Source of the DNA: Chitinophaga caseinilytica
GTDB lineage: Bacteria; Bacteroidota; Bacteroidia; Chitinophagales; Chitinophagaceae
Assembly (NCBI RefSeq): GCF_038396765.1
Contig: NZ_CP150096.1
Span: 6,369,001-6,433,000, forward strand
Length of the DNA stretch: 64,000 nucleotides
Direction of reading: 5' to 3'
Part shown: piece after piece, positions 1-10,328 of the stretch
Layout of the letters: every line of letters starts with the position of its first letter
How positions within the stretch are numbered: position 1 is the stretch's first letter
Translations under genes and position numbers: made by a program
Notes under the pieces: model-generated
The model's input: only the letters and a program-made list of their open reading frames with translations
What the model was told of the DNA's origin: nothing
Database searches by the model: none

Positions 1-11
1 AACTGAGCACG

Positions 12-3000
12 ATGAAGAAAACGTTATTCACCATATTCATTTGCATGACGATCGCGCTGGGCAGTTACGCCCAGTCGGGCCTGTCGGGCATCAATTACCA
101 GGCAGTTGCGCGCAACAGTAACGGCACTGTGCTGGCGAACCAGGCGGTAAGCGTCCGGTTTTCCGTACGCGGTGGCGGCCCTAACGGCGCCGTGCAATAC
201 CAGGAAACGCATAATACGGCCACCAATGCCATCGGCCTGTTTACGTTGCAGGTGGGGCGTGGTACGCCCGTGACCGGTACTTTCGCCGGTGTGCCCTGGG
301 GCAACGCCAACCAGTTCCTTCAGGTGGAAGTGAATACGGGCGGTGGGTTCCAGACATTAGGCACCAACCAGCTCATGAGCGTTCCCTTCGCACAATTCGC
401 TGCGAACGGTAATCCGGGCCCTGCCGGTCCGCAAGGGCCTGCCGGGCCTGTTGGACCGGTAGGCGCTATTGGGCCTGTGGGGCCTGCCGGCGCTACCGGG
501 CCCGCCGGAGCACAAGGGCCAGCGGGACCGGTTGGGCCGATCGGGCCAACCGGCGCTGACGGAGCGGTTGGGCCAGTAGGGCCTGCCGGGCCGGTGGGTG
601 CAGCCGGGCCCGTTGGACCTGTGGGGCCGATCGGGCCTGCGGGTGCTGTAGGGCCTGTTGGCCCCGTGGGTGCGGCCGGGCCAGTTGGGCCCGTTGGGCC
701 GGCGGGTGCTGATGGAGCCGTTGGGCCACAAGGGCCCGTTGGACCTGCAGGGCCTGTGGGTGCCGCTGGTGCTGACGGAGCCGTTGGACCACAAGGGCCT
801 GTTGGGCCTGCTGGTGCAGTAGGTGCCGCTGGCCCTCAAGGCCCTGTTGGGCCTGCTGGCGCTGCCGGTGCTGATGGAGCTGTTGGGCCGCAAGGGCCTG
901 CCGGCCCTGCCGGAGCGGTTGGCGCCGCCGGGCCACAAGGCCCCGTTGGGCCTGCTGGCGCTGCCGGTGCAGACGGAGCTGTTGGGCCACAAGGCCCCGT
1001 TGGGCCTGCTGGCGCTGCCGGTGCAGACGGAGCTGTTGGGCCTCAAGGACCTGCGGGACCAGTGGGGGCCGCCGGGCCGCAAGGCCCCGTTGGGCCTGCT
1101 GGCGCAGCCGGTGCAGACGGAGCCGTAGGGCCTCAAGGGCCTGCGGGACCTGTGGGAGCCGCCGGGCCACAAGGCCCCGTTGGGCCTGCTGGCGCTACCG
1201 GTGCTGACGGAGCCGTTGGGCCTCAAGGGCCTGCGGGACCAATTGGCCCCATCGGCCCCTCCGGACCTGCCGGGCCGCAAGGCCCTGCCGGAGACATTAA
1301 CGGCGTTGCTGCAGGCGGATCGCTCAGCGGAACTTATCCCAATCCCACCATCGCAAACGACGCAGTAGGTACTACGCAAGTGGCGGATGGTTCCATCACC
1401 CTTCCCAAACTCGCGGCAGGAGTGATCCCTACGAGCTTGCCTCCGAATGGCGCAGCAGGCGGCGATCTCGGTGGAACTTATCCCAATCCCATCGTCGCAA
1501 AGATCCAGGCCACACCGGTTTCCAATACGGCACCGGTAGCCGGTCAGGTATTGAAATACGATGGCGTAAACTGGATACCTTCGGCGGATAATGCCGGTGG
1601 TGGCGGGCTTACGCTCCCTTACTCGGCGGTCGAAAACAATGCGGCCACGCTGTTTTCCATCACGAACAATGGAGATGGCACCTCGCTGGAAGGTGTTAAC
1701 AATACAACTACATCCAATATTGCTACGGTGCGTGGGGTTGTTTCTCCGGAGTCGCCGGGTGGTTTCTCGTCCGGTGTTCGCGGTATCAATAATGGTACGG
1801 GTGGCCTGGGGATTGGTGTCTGGGGATCGCAGAATGGTTCCGGATGGGGTGTTTACGGCTCTACCCCTAATGGGTTGGGCGTTTATGGAAACGCTTCCGC
1901 AAACGGATATGGCGTATATGCCAATAGCAATACCGGGACAGGGCTCAATGCTACCAGCAACAATGGCATTCCCGCCAACTTCTCCATCTTTAATAATTCG
2001 AACAACAATAATGTAGTTGTCGCCAATACGGTGGGCAACGGTACGGTAGTCAACGTAACCACTTCCGGGAACGGCGCCGGGGTGCGTTCCTCCACCATCG
2101 CAGGATTCGGTGTGCATGGCATCACCAGTTCGCAGACCAGCGCAGGTGTGGTAGGTGATAACAACGGCGGCGGCGAAGCCGTAGTGGGCCGCACCACCAG
2201 CGATATCGCAGGTGCGGTAGTTGGCAGGAACGATGGCGGTGGATATGGCGTGCGTGGATTCATCGCTACAAATACATCCAATACAGGTGTAGGGGTGCTT
2301 GGACAAGTAGGCTTGAACAACAGTACCGGCCGTGCGGGACGATTCGAAAATTTCAATACCGCCAATACGGATGCCAATATCCTGGAAGTGGTGTCTAACA
2401 GCCTGGGCAACATTCCCGACAATACCCTCGGCAACGCCTCCTCCTTCCTGCTGGATAATAACAACAGTGTAGGCGCCGCCGTTAGAGCGGAAGTAAACAC
2501 CATCTTCGGGAACTTCGGTGCTGCCGGCGTATTCGGGATTTCTTCCGGGACCGGTGGCCGGGCAGGCCTGTTTTATGCCTCCAACCCTGCCGGTAACGGT
2601 GCATCCCTGATCGCCCTCACAGACGGCAACGGCAACGCCATCACCGCCAATGCAGGCAAAGACGGTAATGCGGTAGAAGCTAATATCGACGGTGCCGGTA
2701 CTGCCGTTTATGGCTGGGTGCCGACATTTTCGACAGGCCGCGCCGGAAGGTTTGAAATCTTCAATGAAAACAATGATAACGAAGTAATTAAAGTACAAAC
2801 CGTAGGTAATGGTATCGCAGGTAGTTTTATGGTAGACAGAACAACCGGTACCAAACCCGCAGTAAAAGGCGAAGTAAATTCGCAATTCGCCAACTTCGGA
2901 ACAGCCGGCATTTTCGGTGAATCTTCGGGAACGGGCGGCTATGCCGGCCTATTCTATTCATCCAACCCAGCAGGCAACGGGCCGGCCTTGTTAGCCCTCA

Positions 3001-3737
3001 CGGAAGGCACCGGCAACGGCATCACCGCCAATGCCGGAGGAAACGGCGACGGCGTGGAAGCTTCCTGCGACGGGGGCGGTAATGCCATTTCCGGCTTCAT
3101 TCCCAACTTCGGTACGGGCAAGGCCGCACGGTTCGCCAACTTCAATAATGCCAATAGTCAGCCTGTGGTCCACGTCACCACAACAGGAACAGGCAACACC
3201 ATGTTGATCAACCACCAGGGCGCTAGCGGCAGCATTGCCGTTTTCCAAAGTGCAAGCAGCAACGTGGCACGCATCAACAAAGCTGGCCGCGGGTTCTTCA
3301 ACGGTGGTACCCAAAACAGCGGGGCAGACATCGCCGAAGCATTCGATGTTCATGGCGACCTCAACGCCTATGAAACCGGAGACGTGCTCGTGATCTCCAA
3401 AAGCAAAGACCGGATGGTCGAAAAATCGGCGCAGCCCTACTCCACCCTCGTTGCCGGCGTTTACGCCACCAAACCCGGCGTGTTGCTGACCGAACAGGAA
3501 GGCACCGACGAAGTGGAAGGACAGGTACCCATGGGTGTGGTAGGCGTTATTCCCACCAAAGTCTGCGACGAAGGCGGCCCCATCTCCCGCGGCGATCTCC
3601 TCGTAACTTCCAGCAGGCCCGGCTACGCCATGAAAGCCGATCCCGACAAAGTGAAAACCGGCCAGGTGCTCGGCAAAGCCCTCCAGGAACTCGCTTCCGG
3701 GACCGGAAAAATAAAAGTGCTGGTGAATGTGAAATAA
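12..3737 (+). CDS. Exported collagen-like repeat protein (paralogue 1)
   Basis: A 1241-residue secreted protein. Residues 1-21 are a Sec signal peptide ending in AQ. Residues about 22-132 form the N-terminal domain ([13 protein letters not shown]) common in Bacteroidota surface proteins. Residues about 134-426 are roughly 97 collagen Gly-X-Y triplets, very rich in GPVGPAG and [10 protein letters not shown] and nearly free of charged residues. A Gly/Asn-rich region with repeated [20 protein letters not shown] motifs follows. The last about 140 residues are a conserved C-terminal domain (SGADIAEAF, then [11 protein letters not shown], then [16 protein letters not shown]). It is probably a fibrous surface or matrix protein. 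No typical T9SS sorting domain is seen, so the export route beyond Sec is uncertain. A close paralogue lies at 6149-9672. The start at 12 is supported by the signal peptide; its promoter lies outside the window. Confidence 0.85.
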   Translation: MKKTLFTIFICMTIALGSYAQSGLSGINYQAVARNSNGTVLANQAVSVRFSVRGGGPNGAVQYQETHNTATNAIGLFTLQVGRGTPVTGTFAGVPWGNANQFLQVEVNTGGGFQTLGTNQLMSVPFAQFAANGNPGPAGPQGPAGPVGPVGAIGPVGPAGATGPAGAQGPAGPVGPIGPTGADGAVGPVGPAGPVGAAGPVGPVGPIGPAGAVGPVGPVGAAGPVGPVGPAGADGAVGPQGPVGPAGPVGAAGADGAVGPQGPVGPAGAVGAAGPQGPVGPAGAAGADGAVGPQGPAGPAGAVGAAGPQGPVGPAGAAGADGAVGPQGPVGPAGAAGADGAVGPQGPAGPVGAAGPQGPVGPAGAAGADGAVGPQGPAGPVGAAGPQGPVGPAGATGADGAVGPQGPAGPIGPIGPSGPAGPQGPAGDINGVAAGGSLSGTYPNPTIANDAVGTTQVADGSITLPKLAAGVIPTSLPPNGAAGGDLGGTYPNPIVAKIQATPVSNTAPVAGQVLKYDGVNWIPSADNAGGGGLTLPYSAVENNAATLFSITNNGDGTSLEGVNNTTTSNIATVRGVVSPESPGGFSSGVRGINNGTGGLGIGVWGSQNGSGWGVYGSTPNGLGVYGNASANGYGVYANSNTGTGLNATSNNGIPANFSIFNNSNNNNVVVANTVGNGTVVNVTTSGNGAGVRSSTIAGFGVHGITSSQTSAGVVGDNNGGGEAVVGRTTSDIAGAVVGRNDGGGYGVRGFIATNTSNTGVGVLGQVGLNNSTGRAGRFENFNTANTDANILEVVSNSLGNIPDNTLGNASSFLLDNNNSVGAAVRAEVNTIFGNFGAAGVFGISSGTGGRAGLFYASNPAGNGASLIALTDGNGNAITANAGKDGNAVEANIDGAGTAVYGWVPTFSTGRAGRFEIFNENNDNEVIKVQTVGNGIAGSFMVDRTTGTKPAVKGEVNSQFANFGTAGIFGESSGTGGYAGLFYSSNPAGNGPALLALTEGTGNGITANAGGNGDGVEASCDGGGNAISGFIPNFGTGKAARFANFNNANSQPVVHVTTTGTGNTMLINHQGASGSIAVFQSASSNVARINKAGRGFFNGGTQNSGADIAEAFDVHGDLNAYETGDVLVISKSKDRMVEKSAQPYSTLVAGVYATKPGVLLTEQEGTDEVEGQVPMGVVGVIPTKVCDEGGPISRGDLLVTSSRPGYAMKADPDKVKTGQVLGKALQELASGTGKIKVLVNVK

Positions 3738-3763
3738 CACAAACTTCGTTTAGCCACGCTACG

Positions 3764-3798
3764 ATGGCCGCTTCCAGTGGAAGCGGCCATTTTTATTT
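3764..3798 (+). terminator. Rho-independent terminator of the collagen-like gene
   Basis: A perfect 12-bp stem (3764-3775 with 3779-3790, arms ATGGCCGCTTCC and its complement) with a 3-nt loop, followed by TTTTATTT. It lies 26 bp after the stop codon. Confidence 0.9.
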
Positions 3799-4066
3799 CA
3801 TAACATTTCGTTTCGCAGGTCGCGATTCGCTTCGATTATTGTTTACATTTATATAACTTGCGCCAGACAGCAACCATGCTTCGTACCATTTCCCGATTTT
3901 AACCATCGTTTTGAAGACTAGCGGCAGCTACGCCGGATTATTTTGCCATACTTTACTTGAATGTATTGTTTATCCGCTGATGTGTCTTAACTGATATATC
4001 GGTACACCTTTTTTATGTTCCGGCGAAACGAAATTCGTTGCGCCGACCTCAAAGCATATCCTACTG
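3799..4066. other. Intergenic stretch, no gene recognised
   Basis: AT-rich relative to its flanks and without a convincing reading frame. A weak promoter candidate for the downstream gene is TTTG at 3942-3945 and TATTGTTT at 3964-3971, spaced 18 bp; the second element matches the Bacteroidota TAnnTTTG consensus poorly. Confidence 0.4.
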
Positions 4067-4576
4067 ATGATGAAGACGTATCCTTATAAATTCCTGATCA
4101 TTCCTTTACTGATCGCGGCTTTCAGCTTGCCGGCCCGCGCGCAGCTGGTGTTGGTAAGGCAGGTGTTCGCCGCTTCCGGCGGCTCCGGAATCGCCGGCGG
4201 CATTCTTTTCGACTACACGATCGGTGAACCTTCCATTACGCCATTCACAACCGGAAAACTTCTGCTGACACAGGGTTTCCAGCAGCCGGACGTATTGCCC
4301 TCGCTGGCTCCCGGCAAAAATCCGGTGGTCGATTTTTCGCTTTTCCCCAATCCGGCGCTCACCACTTTTAAAATCCAGTTCAACCTGCTGACCGATGCTA
4401 CGGTTTCGTTTATGTTGATGAATACCGCCGGGCAAGTGGTTTTCCAGGACGTACGGAATTTCGCGCCGGGGAAAGTGGTGATACCCACGTCCGTCGACAA
4501 ACTGGCCGCCGGTATTTACACGGTGGTCGTGAAAGTGAATGCTTTCGTACTGACGGAAAAACTGATCGTTCAATAG
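4067..4576 (+). CDS. Small T9SS cargo protein with C-terminal sorting domain
   Basis: A 169-residue protein with an N-terminal signal peptide ending in ARAQ (about residue 26), a short mature region (DYTIGEPSITPF, LTQGFQQPD) and a C-terminal type A sorting domain from about residue 92: FSLFPNPA, then a hydrophobic strand, then AAGIYTVVVKV and a final KLIVQ. This domain directs secretion through the type IX system and is then cleaved or anchored. Almost no mature domain remains, so the role of the protein is unclear. The gene sits 15 bp upstream of porV and is probably co-transcribed. Two ATG codons occur in tandem at 4067 and 4070; either could be used. Confidence 0.85.
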   Translation: MMKTYPYKFLIIPLLIAAFSLPARAQLVLVRQVFAASGGSGIAGGILFDYTIGEPSITPFTTGKLLLTQGFQQPDVLPSLAPGKNPVVDFSLFPNPALTTFKIQFNLLTDATVSFMLMNTAGQVVFQDVRNFAPGKVVIPTSVDKLAAGIYTVVVKVNAFVLTEKLIVQ

Positions 4577-4591
4577 TCTAACCCGGAAACC

Positions 4592-5749
4592 ATGAAGTTT
4601 TATCAATTCATACCCGCTTTGGCGGGATTGCTGGCCGCATGTCCGCTGATGGCACAGAAAACCGCGCAACGGCCCGTCAATGTGGGCGGCACTTTCCTCC
4701 TCGTGAACCCGGATGCCCGCAGCAGCGCGCTCGGCGGAACCATTACCGGGCTTGAGCCCGATGCCAACGCGATATTCGGCAACGCCGCCAAACTCCCCTT
4801 CGCCGGCGAATACGGCGCCAGCGTTTCCTACTCTCCCTGGATGTGGGACCTCTCCGACAAAAAGACCCACATGACTTACCTTTCCGGCTTCAAAACCTGG
4901 AACGGCCAGGAAACCCTCGGCGCCTCGGTCAAATATTTCAATTATGGAGACGCTACTTTCCGTGACGAAAACGGCAATCTCCTCCAGCAGTACAAACCCC
5001 GCGAATACGCCATAGACCTCGCTTACGCCCGGAAGCTCGGCAGCAGCCTGGCACTGGCGGTCACGGCAAGGTACATCCGCAGCGAACTGGGGAACGGCAC
5101 TTACAACGGGCAATTGCAAAAACCGGCTTCCGGCGTGGCGGGAGATGTGAGCCTGTACTCGCAAGGGTATGCCGATCATGTCGAAGGCAACAACCGCTAT
5201 GCCTGGGGCGTCAGCCTTACCAATATCGGCACCAAATTATCGTATACCGACGCGAGCGATTCCCGGGCCTTTTTGCCCATGAACATTCGTATCGGTGGCG
5301 GATATACGTTCGTTCGGACGGAAGATCATAAGTTCACCCTGGCCGCGGATATCAACAAACTCCTCGTTCCCACATCCCCCACTTACAAATCCGACGCAAA
5401 CGGCATCCCGACCGGTGAGATCGATAAAGGGAAAGATCCGGACAGAAGCGTGGTGGAATCCATCTTCACGTCATTCTCCGACGCTCCGGGCGGTTTCCGC
5501 GAAGAAATGCGCGAATGCTCGTTTTCAGGCGGCATCGAATACGCTTACCAGGATATTTTCTTTGCCAGGACCGGCTATTTCTACGAACATCCCGACAAAG
5601 GCAGTCGCCAGCAATTCTCGACCGGGTTTGGCGTTCGCGTGAGCGGCTTCCAGCTCGATTTCGCCTATCTCGTGCCCACCGGGCCGAGTATCCGGCAGCG
5701 CAAAAGCATGCATTTCACATTGCTGTACACACCTTTCCGCGATAAATAA
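4592..5749 (+). CDS. porV: Type IX secretion outer-membrane protein PorV (LptO)
   Basis: A 385-residue FadL-like beta-barrel. Family hallmarks visible are the signal peptide ending LMAQ, FLLVNPDARSSALGG, ANAIFGNAAKL, SYSPWMWDL, LTNIGTKLSYTD, AADINKLLVPTSP and SFSDAPGGFREEMRE, with a C-terminal strand region LDFAYLVPT. PorV shuttles T9SS cargo from the SprA translocon to the attachment complex and recognises sorting domains, which fits the cargo gene just upstream. Length is as expected for the family. It could be a specialised paralogue rather than the housekeeping copy, because it is embedded among collagen-like cargo genes; only a genome-wide count would tell. Confidence 0.92.
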   Translation: MKFYQFIPALAGLLAACPLMAQKTAQRPVNVGGTFLLVNPDARSSALGGTITGLEPDANAIFGNAAKLPFAGEYGASVSYSPWMWDLSDKKTHMTYLSGFKTWNGQETLGASVKYFNYGDATFRDENGNLLQQYKPREYAIDLAYARKLGSSLALAVTARYIRSELGNGTYNGQLQKPASGVAGDVSLYSQGYADHVEGNNRYAWGVSLTNIGTKLSYTDASDSRAFLPMNIRIGGGYTFVRTEDHKFTLAADINKLLVPTSPTYKSDANGIPTGEIDKGKDPDRSVVESIFTSFSDAPGGFREEMRECSFSGGIEYAYQDIFFARTGYFYEHPDKGSRQQFSTGFGVRVSGFQLDFAYLVPTGPSIRQRKSMHFTLLYTPFRDK

Positions 5750-5781
5750 TCCCGCATCCATATCCTCAATTTTAAAAAATT

Positions 5782-6144
5782 ATGTCAATGAATAAGATCC
5801 CAACACTAACTGTATCGATCCTGGTGATGGCTTGCTGTCACGCCCGGGCGCAGCAATCGAGCCCTCAGCAGGCGCGGCCTGTGGAAGCCAGCATCAATTC
5901 CCCTTCGGCGATGCTACAATTCCTGTTCCCCTCCTACAAACCGGGCCAGGCGATGCCCATGGCTGCAAGGAAAATGCAGGCGCCGCAAAATTCCGGCGAT
6001 GCAAAACTGGTTTCTGCCCAGTCTGCCACGGAAGCGGCGCAGAAAAACAATCCCAACCTGGCCGTGAAACCTTTGCCTACCACAGTTCCCAGCCAGGGTC
6101 AGCAACCTTCCACGACTTATATCCCCAGTGCTCCTAAAAAATGA
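5782..6144 (+). CDS. Small secreted hypothetical protein
   Basis: A 120-residue protein with a signal peptide (residues 1 to about 24, ending ARAQ) and a low-complexity mature part rich in Gln, Pro, Ala and Ser ([20 protein letters not shown]). There is one conserved-looking hydrophobic patch ([17 protein letters not shown]). No family is recognised. It lies 32 bp after porV and ends 4 bp before the next gene, so it is probably in the same operon. It may be a periplasmic or surface linker peptide; no function can be assigned. Confidence 0.7.
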   Translation: MSMNKIPTLTVSILVMACCHARAQQSSPQQARPVEASINSPSAMLQFLFPSYKPGQAMPMAARKMQAPQNSGDAKLVSAQSATEAAQKNNPNLAVKPLPTTVPSQGQQPSTTYIPSAPKK

Positions 6145-6148
6145 TCTG

Positions 6149-7675
6149 ATGAAGAAATCGATACTAATCTTTTTACTCCTTATAACGGCCGCGCTGAGCG
6201 GATTTGCCCAACACGGATTATCGGGCATCAATTACCAGGCGGTGGCGCGGAACAGTAACGGTACCGTATTCGCCAATATGCCGCTGGGCGTACGTTTTTC
6301 GATCCGCGGCGGCGGGCCGAACGGCAATATTCAATACCAGGAAACGCATCGTACGACCACCAACGCCGTGGGGCTTTTCACATTGCTCGTTGGCCGGGGA
6401 ACGCCGGTGACGGGTACTTTCGCCGCCATTCCCTGGAAGGAAGCGAATCAGTTTCTGCAGGTGGAAGTCAATCTCGGCAGCGGATTCCTGACGCTGGGCA
6501 CGCAACAATTGATGAGTGTACCGTTTGCGCTGTATGCTGCGGACGGCAATCCTGGTCCGGCCGGGCCGCAGGGGCCGGCGGGTTTGCAGGGCTTGAAGGG
6601 TGATACCGGCGCCGATGGGCCTGCGGGAGCGCAGGGGCTGCAAGGTCCGAAAGGCGACGCGGGGCCGAAAGGAGAACCTGGAATTCAGGGTGTTCCCGGG
6701 CAGAAGGGTGATATTGGGGCGCAGGGTTTACAAGGCCCGAAAGGTGATCCGGGAATTCAGGGCGCAAAAGGTGCGGATGGGGCCGCTGGCCCGAAGGGTG
6801 AACCTGGGGCGCAGGGATTACAAGGCCCGAAGGGTGATCCGGGAATTCAGGGATTACAGGGCTTGAAGGGAGATCCTGGGGCGCAGGGTTTACAAGGTCT
6901 GAAGGGTGATCCCGGAATTCAAGGCGCAAAAGGTGCCGATGGGGCCGCTGGTCCGAAGGGTGATCCCGGGGCGCAGGGTTTACAAGGCCCGAAAGGTGAT
7001 CCTGGAATTCAGGGTGCAAAAGGTGCCGATGGAGCTGCTGGCCCGAAGGGTGATCCTGGGGCGCAGGGTTTACAAGGCCCGAAAGGTGATCCTGGAATTC
7101 AGGGATTACAGGGCTTGAAAGGAGATCCCGGGGCGCAGGGTTTACAAGGCCTGCAAGGCCCGAAAGGTGATCCCGGTGCGGCTGGTGCGAAAGGCGATCC
7201 AGGTACGCAGGGTTTACAAGGCCTGCAAGGCCCGAAAGGTGATCCCGGTGCGGCTGGTGCGAAAGGCGATCCAGGCATGCAGGGTTTACAAGGCCTGCAA
7301 GGCCTGAAAGGTGATCCCGGTGCGGCTGGTGCGAAAGGCGATCCAGGTACGCAGGGTTTACAAGGCCTGCAAGGCCCGAAAGGTGATCCCGGTGCGGCTG
7401 GTGCGAAAGGCGATCCAGGTACGCAGGGTTTACAAGGCCTGCAAGGCCCGAAAGGTGATCCCGGTGCGGCTGGCGCGAAGGGCGATCCGGGCGCGCAAGG
7501 CTTACAAGGTTTGCAAGGCCCGAAGGGTGATCCCGGAATTCAGGGCCCGCAAGGGTTGCAAGGGCTCCAAGGCATTCAAGGGCCTGCTGGCGCCGACGGC
7601 GTTGACGGTATTGCCGGCCCCCCGGGCCACAAGGGCCTACCGGCCCGGTTGGTCTGCAAGGTATACAAGGCGTGA
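6149..7675 (+). CDS. Collagen-like protein 2, N-terminal part (frameshifted)
   Basis: This part holds the signal peptide (ending FAQ), the same N-terminal domain as the protein at 12-3737, and collagen triplets from about residue 133 onward. The triplets here are Lys- and Gln-rich ([20 protein letters not shown]) instead of the Val/Pro/Ala type of paralogue 1. The frame breaks inside the collagen block at a C6 run (7618-7623); one extra C would continue [13 protein letters not shown] into the frame that begins at 7672. The last 15-20 residues before the stop ([15 protein letters not shown]) are therefore out of frame. The start is ATG at 6149, since the upstream in-frame codon at 6128 precedes the signal peptide and overlaps the previous gene. 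Confidence 0.8.
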   Translation: MKKSILIFLLLITAALSGFAQHGLSGINYQAVARNSNGTVFANMPLGVRFSIRGGGPNGNIQYQETHRTTTNAVGLFTLLVGRGTPVTGTFAAIPWKEANQFLQVEVNLGSGFLTLGTQQLMSVPFALYAADGNPGPAGPQGPAGLQGLKGDTGADGPAGAQGLQGPKGDAGPKGEPGIQGVPGQKGDIGAQGLQGPKGDPGIQGAKGADGAAGPKGEPGAQGLQGPKGDPGIQGLQGLKGDPGAQGLQGLKGDPGIQGAKGADGAAGPKGDPGAQGLQGPKGDPGIQGAKGADGAAGPKGDPGAQGLQGPKGDPGIQGLQGLKGDPGAQGLQGLQGPKGDPGAAGAKGDPGTQGLQGLQGPKGDPGAAGAKGDPGMQGLQGLQGLKGDPGAAGAKGDPGTQGLQGLQGPKGDPGAAGAKGDPGTQGLQGLQGPKGDPGAAGAKGDPGAQGLQGLQGPKGDPGIQGPQGLQGLQGIQGPAGADGVDGIAGPPGHKGLPARLVCKVYKA

Positions 7676-9672
7676 AAGGTGATCCTGGAGATATCAATGG
7701 CATCGCAGCTGGCGGCGATCTTTCAGGAACCTACCCGAATCCCGTTGTTGCTGCGATCCAAGGGAAACCTGTCAGCAACACTACACCCATAGCCGGACAG
7801 GTATTGAAATTCGATGGCATCAACTGGAGCCCCGGGGCCCTAGGTGGCGGAGGCCTCACTCTTCCGTACATAACCAACGAAAACAATGCTTCCACACTTT
7901 TTTCGATTGCAAATAATGGCGACGGCACCACTATTGAAGGTATAAATAACACCACAACGTCCAGCATCAGCGCGATCCGCGGTGTCGTATCCTCCGCTTC
8001 CCCCGGCGGTTTCTCGTCTGCGGTCCGCGGAATTAACAATGGCACCGGCGGACTGGGGATCGGCGTCTGGGGCTCTCACAACGGCTCCGGATGGGGCGTA
8101 TACGGCACTACTCCCAATGGGCTTGGCGTTTACGGAAACGCTTCCGCAAACGGTTACGGCGTATATGCCAATAGTACTTCCGGGACAGGGCTCAATGCTA
8201 CGAGCACAAACGGTGTTCCTGCTAATTTCTCCATCGTCAACAATAGCAACCACAATGTTGTGATCTCCGCGAATACTGTCGGTAATGGCAGCGTGATCTC
8301 TGCAACAGCTACCGGTAACGGCCACGGTATCAACGTGAGTTCAAAAAGCGGCATTGCGGTAAGGGCTTTTACTTCCGAGTCTACCAGTGCTGGTATTTAT
8401 GGAAATAATACCGGTGGCGGTGAAGCCGTAGTCGGTATTACGTCCAGCAATATTGCCGGTGCAGTAGTGGGCAGAAACGATGGCGCAGGTTATGGCGTTC
8501 GCGGATTCGTGGCTACCGATCAATCCGGTAATGCGATCGGCGTATTCGGACAGGTGGGTTTAAGCAACGGAACGGGCCGCGCGGGAAGATTCGAAAATAA
8601 GAACGCAGTTAATACTTCGAATGCCTTTGAAGTTTTCACCAATTCAACCGGTATCGCAGGCAACACTAACCTGGGCAACGCCGCTTCCTTCGAGCTGGAT
8701 AACACCCTCGGGAACGGAGCTGCAGTGCGGGCGCGGATCAATTCCACGATTACCAATATCGGTGTTGCGGCCGTATACGGCGAATCGGCCGGTACGGGTG
8801 GTTACGGCGGATTGTTCCATGCATCGAACGCAACTGCTTACAGCAATGCGTTGATCGCATTGGCAGAAGGAAACGGGAATGCGATCGTGGCCACTGCCAT
8901 GAAGAATGGTCACGCAGTATATGCTGCCGCAGGCGGAACGGGAACTGCCGTGTATGGATGGGTACCGACCTATGCATCCGGACAGGCTGCCAGTTTCTAC
9001 AACATGAACCTATCCAATACCAATCCCGCGATGTCAGCCATTACGGAAGGATTAGCGCCGGCGGGCTCGTTCGTCAATCAAAACGCGGCGAACACGCAGG
9101 CAACCGTCCATATTGCGAATGCCGGGGCAGGCAGCGGCCTCCAGGTCAATAATACGGGCACCGGCAACCTGGCTGTGTTCCAGCGCAACGGCGGCAACGT
9201 GGCACGTATATCCTCCACTGGCAGAGGTTTCTTCAACGACGGCACCGTGAATTCGGGCGCCGATCTCGCGGAAGCGTTTGAAGTGGAAGGCAACCGCGAT
9301 GCCTACGAGCCAGGGGATGTAATGGTTATTTCGAAGCGGACAGACCGTATGATGGAAAAATCCACCCTACCGTATTCCACACTGGTAGCCGGCGTTTACG
9401 CGACCAAGCCAGGCGTGTTGCTGACGGAAGAGGAAAATCCGGAAGAAATTTCCGGTCAGGTGCCCGTTGGCGTTGTAGGCGTCATTCCCACGAAAGTCTG
9501 CGACGAAGGCGGCCCGATTTCCCGCGGCGATCTGCTCGTTACTTCCAGCAAAACCGGCTACGCCATGAAAGCCGATCCTGACAAGGTGAAAACCGGGCAG
9601 GTGCTTGGAAAAGCGCTGCAGGAACTGCATTCCGGAACAGGAAAAATCAAGGTACTCGTCAATGTAAAATAA
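7672..9672 (+). CDS. Collagen-like protein 2, C-terminal part (frameshifted)
   Basis: The continuation of the gene that starts at 6149: a last collagen triplet, then [19 protein letters not shown], the Gly/Asn-rich region ([16 protein letters not shown]) and the conserved C-terminal domain ending [13 protein letters not shown], all nearly identical to the paralogue at 12-3737. Read together with the upstream part the product would be about 1170 residues, close to the 1241 of paralogue 1. No signal peptide or plausible independent start is present, so this is not a separate gene. Confidence 0.8.
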   Translation: MKGDPGDINGIAAGGDLSGTYPNPVVAAIQGKPVSNTTPIAGQVLKFDGINWSPGALGGGGLTLPYITNENNASTLFSIANNGDGTTIEGINNTTTSSISAIRGVVSSASPGGFSSAVRGINNGTGGLGIGVWGSHNGSGWGVYGTTPNGLGVYGNASANGYGVYANSTSGTGLNATSTNGVPANFSIVNNSNHNVVISANTVGNGSVISATATGNGHGINVSSKSGIAVRAFTSESTSAGIYGNNTGGGEAVVGITSSNIAGAVVGRNDGAGYGVRGFVATDQSGNAIGVFGQVGLSNGTGRAGRFENKNAVNTSNAFEVFTNSTGIAGNTNLGNAASFELDNTLGNGAAVRARINSTITNIGVAAVYGESAGTGGYGGLFHASNATAYSNALIALAEGNGNAIVATAMKNGHAVYAAAGGTGTAVYGWVPTYASGQAASFYNMNLSNTNPAMSAITEGLAPAGSFVNQNAANTQATVHIANAGAGSGLQVNNTGTGNLAVFQRNGGNVARISSTGRGFFNDGTVNSGADLAEAFEVEGNRDAYEPGDVMVISKRTDRMMEKSTLPYSTLVAGVYATKPGVLLTEEENPEEISGQVPVGVVGVIPTKVCDEGGPISRGDLLVTSSKTGYAMKADPDKVKTGQVLGKALQELHSGTGKIKVLVNVK

Positions 9673-9703
9673 TTCTTCTATCCCTTCCCTATTTTCAAAC
9701 AAG

Positions 9704-9740
9704 AAAGGCAGTCTTCCCCCGAGGCTGCCTTTATTTTTTT
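9704..9740 (+). terminator. Terminator after collagen-like gene 2
   Basis: Arms AAAGGCAG (9704-9711) and CTGCCTTT (9725-9732) followed by ATTTTTTT. It closes the cluster from 4067 to 9672. Confidence 0.85.
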
Positions 9741-9777
9741 GCCCCGGTTCCAAACAAGCAAGTCCGTCACAGCATTT

Positions 9778-9971
9778 CTATACACCTGGCGATACTTCTG
9801 TAAACCATTCTTTCGGCGGTAGGCCAACTCTTGTCAGGAATTCTTCCGCAACCTTTTTTTCTTTACGAAAAAAGGATCTTTACTCAAGTCAACTGGCGGT
9901 ATCCATTCACCCGCTGTATTTAAGTGCCTTTCTGCATCCAACTTGTCTTTTGGTAACATTACTTTGCTCAT
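9778..9971 (-). pseudogene. Frameshifted copy of the small gene at 10107-10301
   Basis: Minus-strand translation starts MSKVMLPKDKLDAERH and continues GEWIPPVDLSKDPFFVKKK, closely matching the intact neighbour (GEWEPPVDLSKDPFFVKKK). The frame breaks at an A7 run on the minus strand (T7 at 9854-9860). One more A would continue KVAEEFLTRVGLPPKEWF to the stop at 9778. Length is 194 nt, one short of a multiple of three. It is a degenerate tandem duplicate. Confidence 0.75.
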
Positions 9972-9984
9972 TTATTCCTGTTTT

Positions 9985-10106
9985 ATTTAAAACGATGATT
10001 TGACTGTTCGAAACAAAAAAGCTTCGTAATTACGCCCGATAACAAAACTTTCCCAGCTATCACCTTGGTAGCCCTGTTCCAAAAAAGCCAGTTCATCCCA
10101 GCATTT
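9985..10106 (-). pseudogene. C-terminal fragment of a DUF6934-type gene
   Basis: Minus-strand translation from 10106 gives CWDELAFLEQGYQGD then SWESFVIGRNYEAFF, aligning with the last about 35 residues of the intact gene at 10329-10790 (WEKLFQAF ... CWQRFIEGSNYEAFLF). The 5' part is missing; the fragment begins directly after the stop of the 72-codon frame at 10107. A further short remnant of the same sequence is visible at about 9747-9777. These are relics of a tandemly amplified two-gene cassette. Confidence 0.65.
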
Positions 10107-10301
10107 CTATACACTTGGCGATACATTTGTAAACCATTCTTTCGGCGGTAGGCCAACTCTTGCTAACGTTTCCTCCGCATCTTTCTTTTTCTTGACAAAA
10201 AAGGGATCTTTACTCAGATCAACGGGTGGCTCCCATTCCCCTACTACAACGAGTCGGGTATCTTTATCCCATGTGTCATTTGATAATTTTACAACCTTCA
10301 T
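10107..10301 (-). CDS. Small protein paired with DUF6934-type gene
   Basis: A 64-residue protein (MKVVKLSNDTWDKD to WFTNVSPSV). No known domain is recognised; it is charged, with a KKKKDAEE stretch and a conserved GLPPKEWF motif near the C-terminus. The start at 10301 is preferred over 10325 because it matches the start of the decayed copy at 9971. It follows the DUF6934-type gene by 27 bp on the same strand, and the two genes recur as a pair next door, suggesting a functional couple such as toxin-antitoxin or effector-immunity; that role is inference. Confidence 0.6.
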   Translation of the reverse strand: MKVVKLSNDTWDKDTRLVVVGEWEPPVDLSKDPFFVKKKKDAEETLARVGLPPKEWFTNVSPSV

Positions 10302-10328
10302 TTTATTCCGAATTAATTCAAACAAATG

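Noticed and set aside
357..2885. Long minus-strand reading frame (842 codons) opposite the collagen-like gene
   Set aside because: It is the complement of Gly-X-Y repeats with GC-rich third positions; its translation is low-complexity and matches no domain, while the plus strand encodes a clear secreted protein.
4106..5179. Minus-strand frame of 357 codons opposite the T9SS cargo and porV genes
   Set aside because: It crosses two well-supported genes and encodes no recognisable motif.
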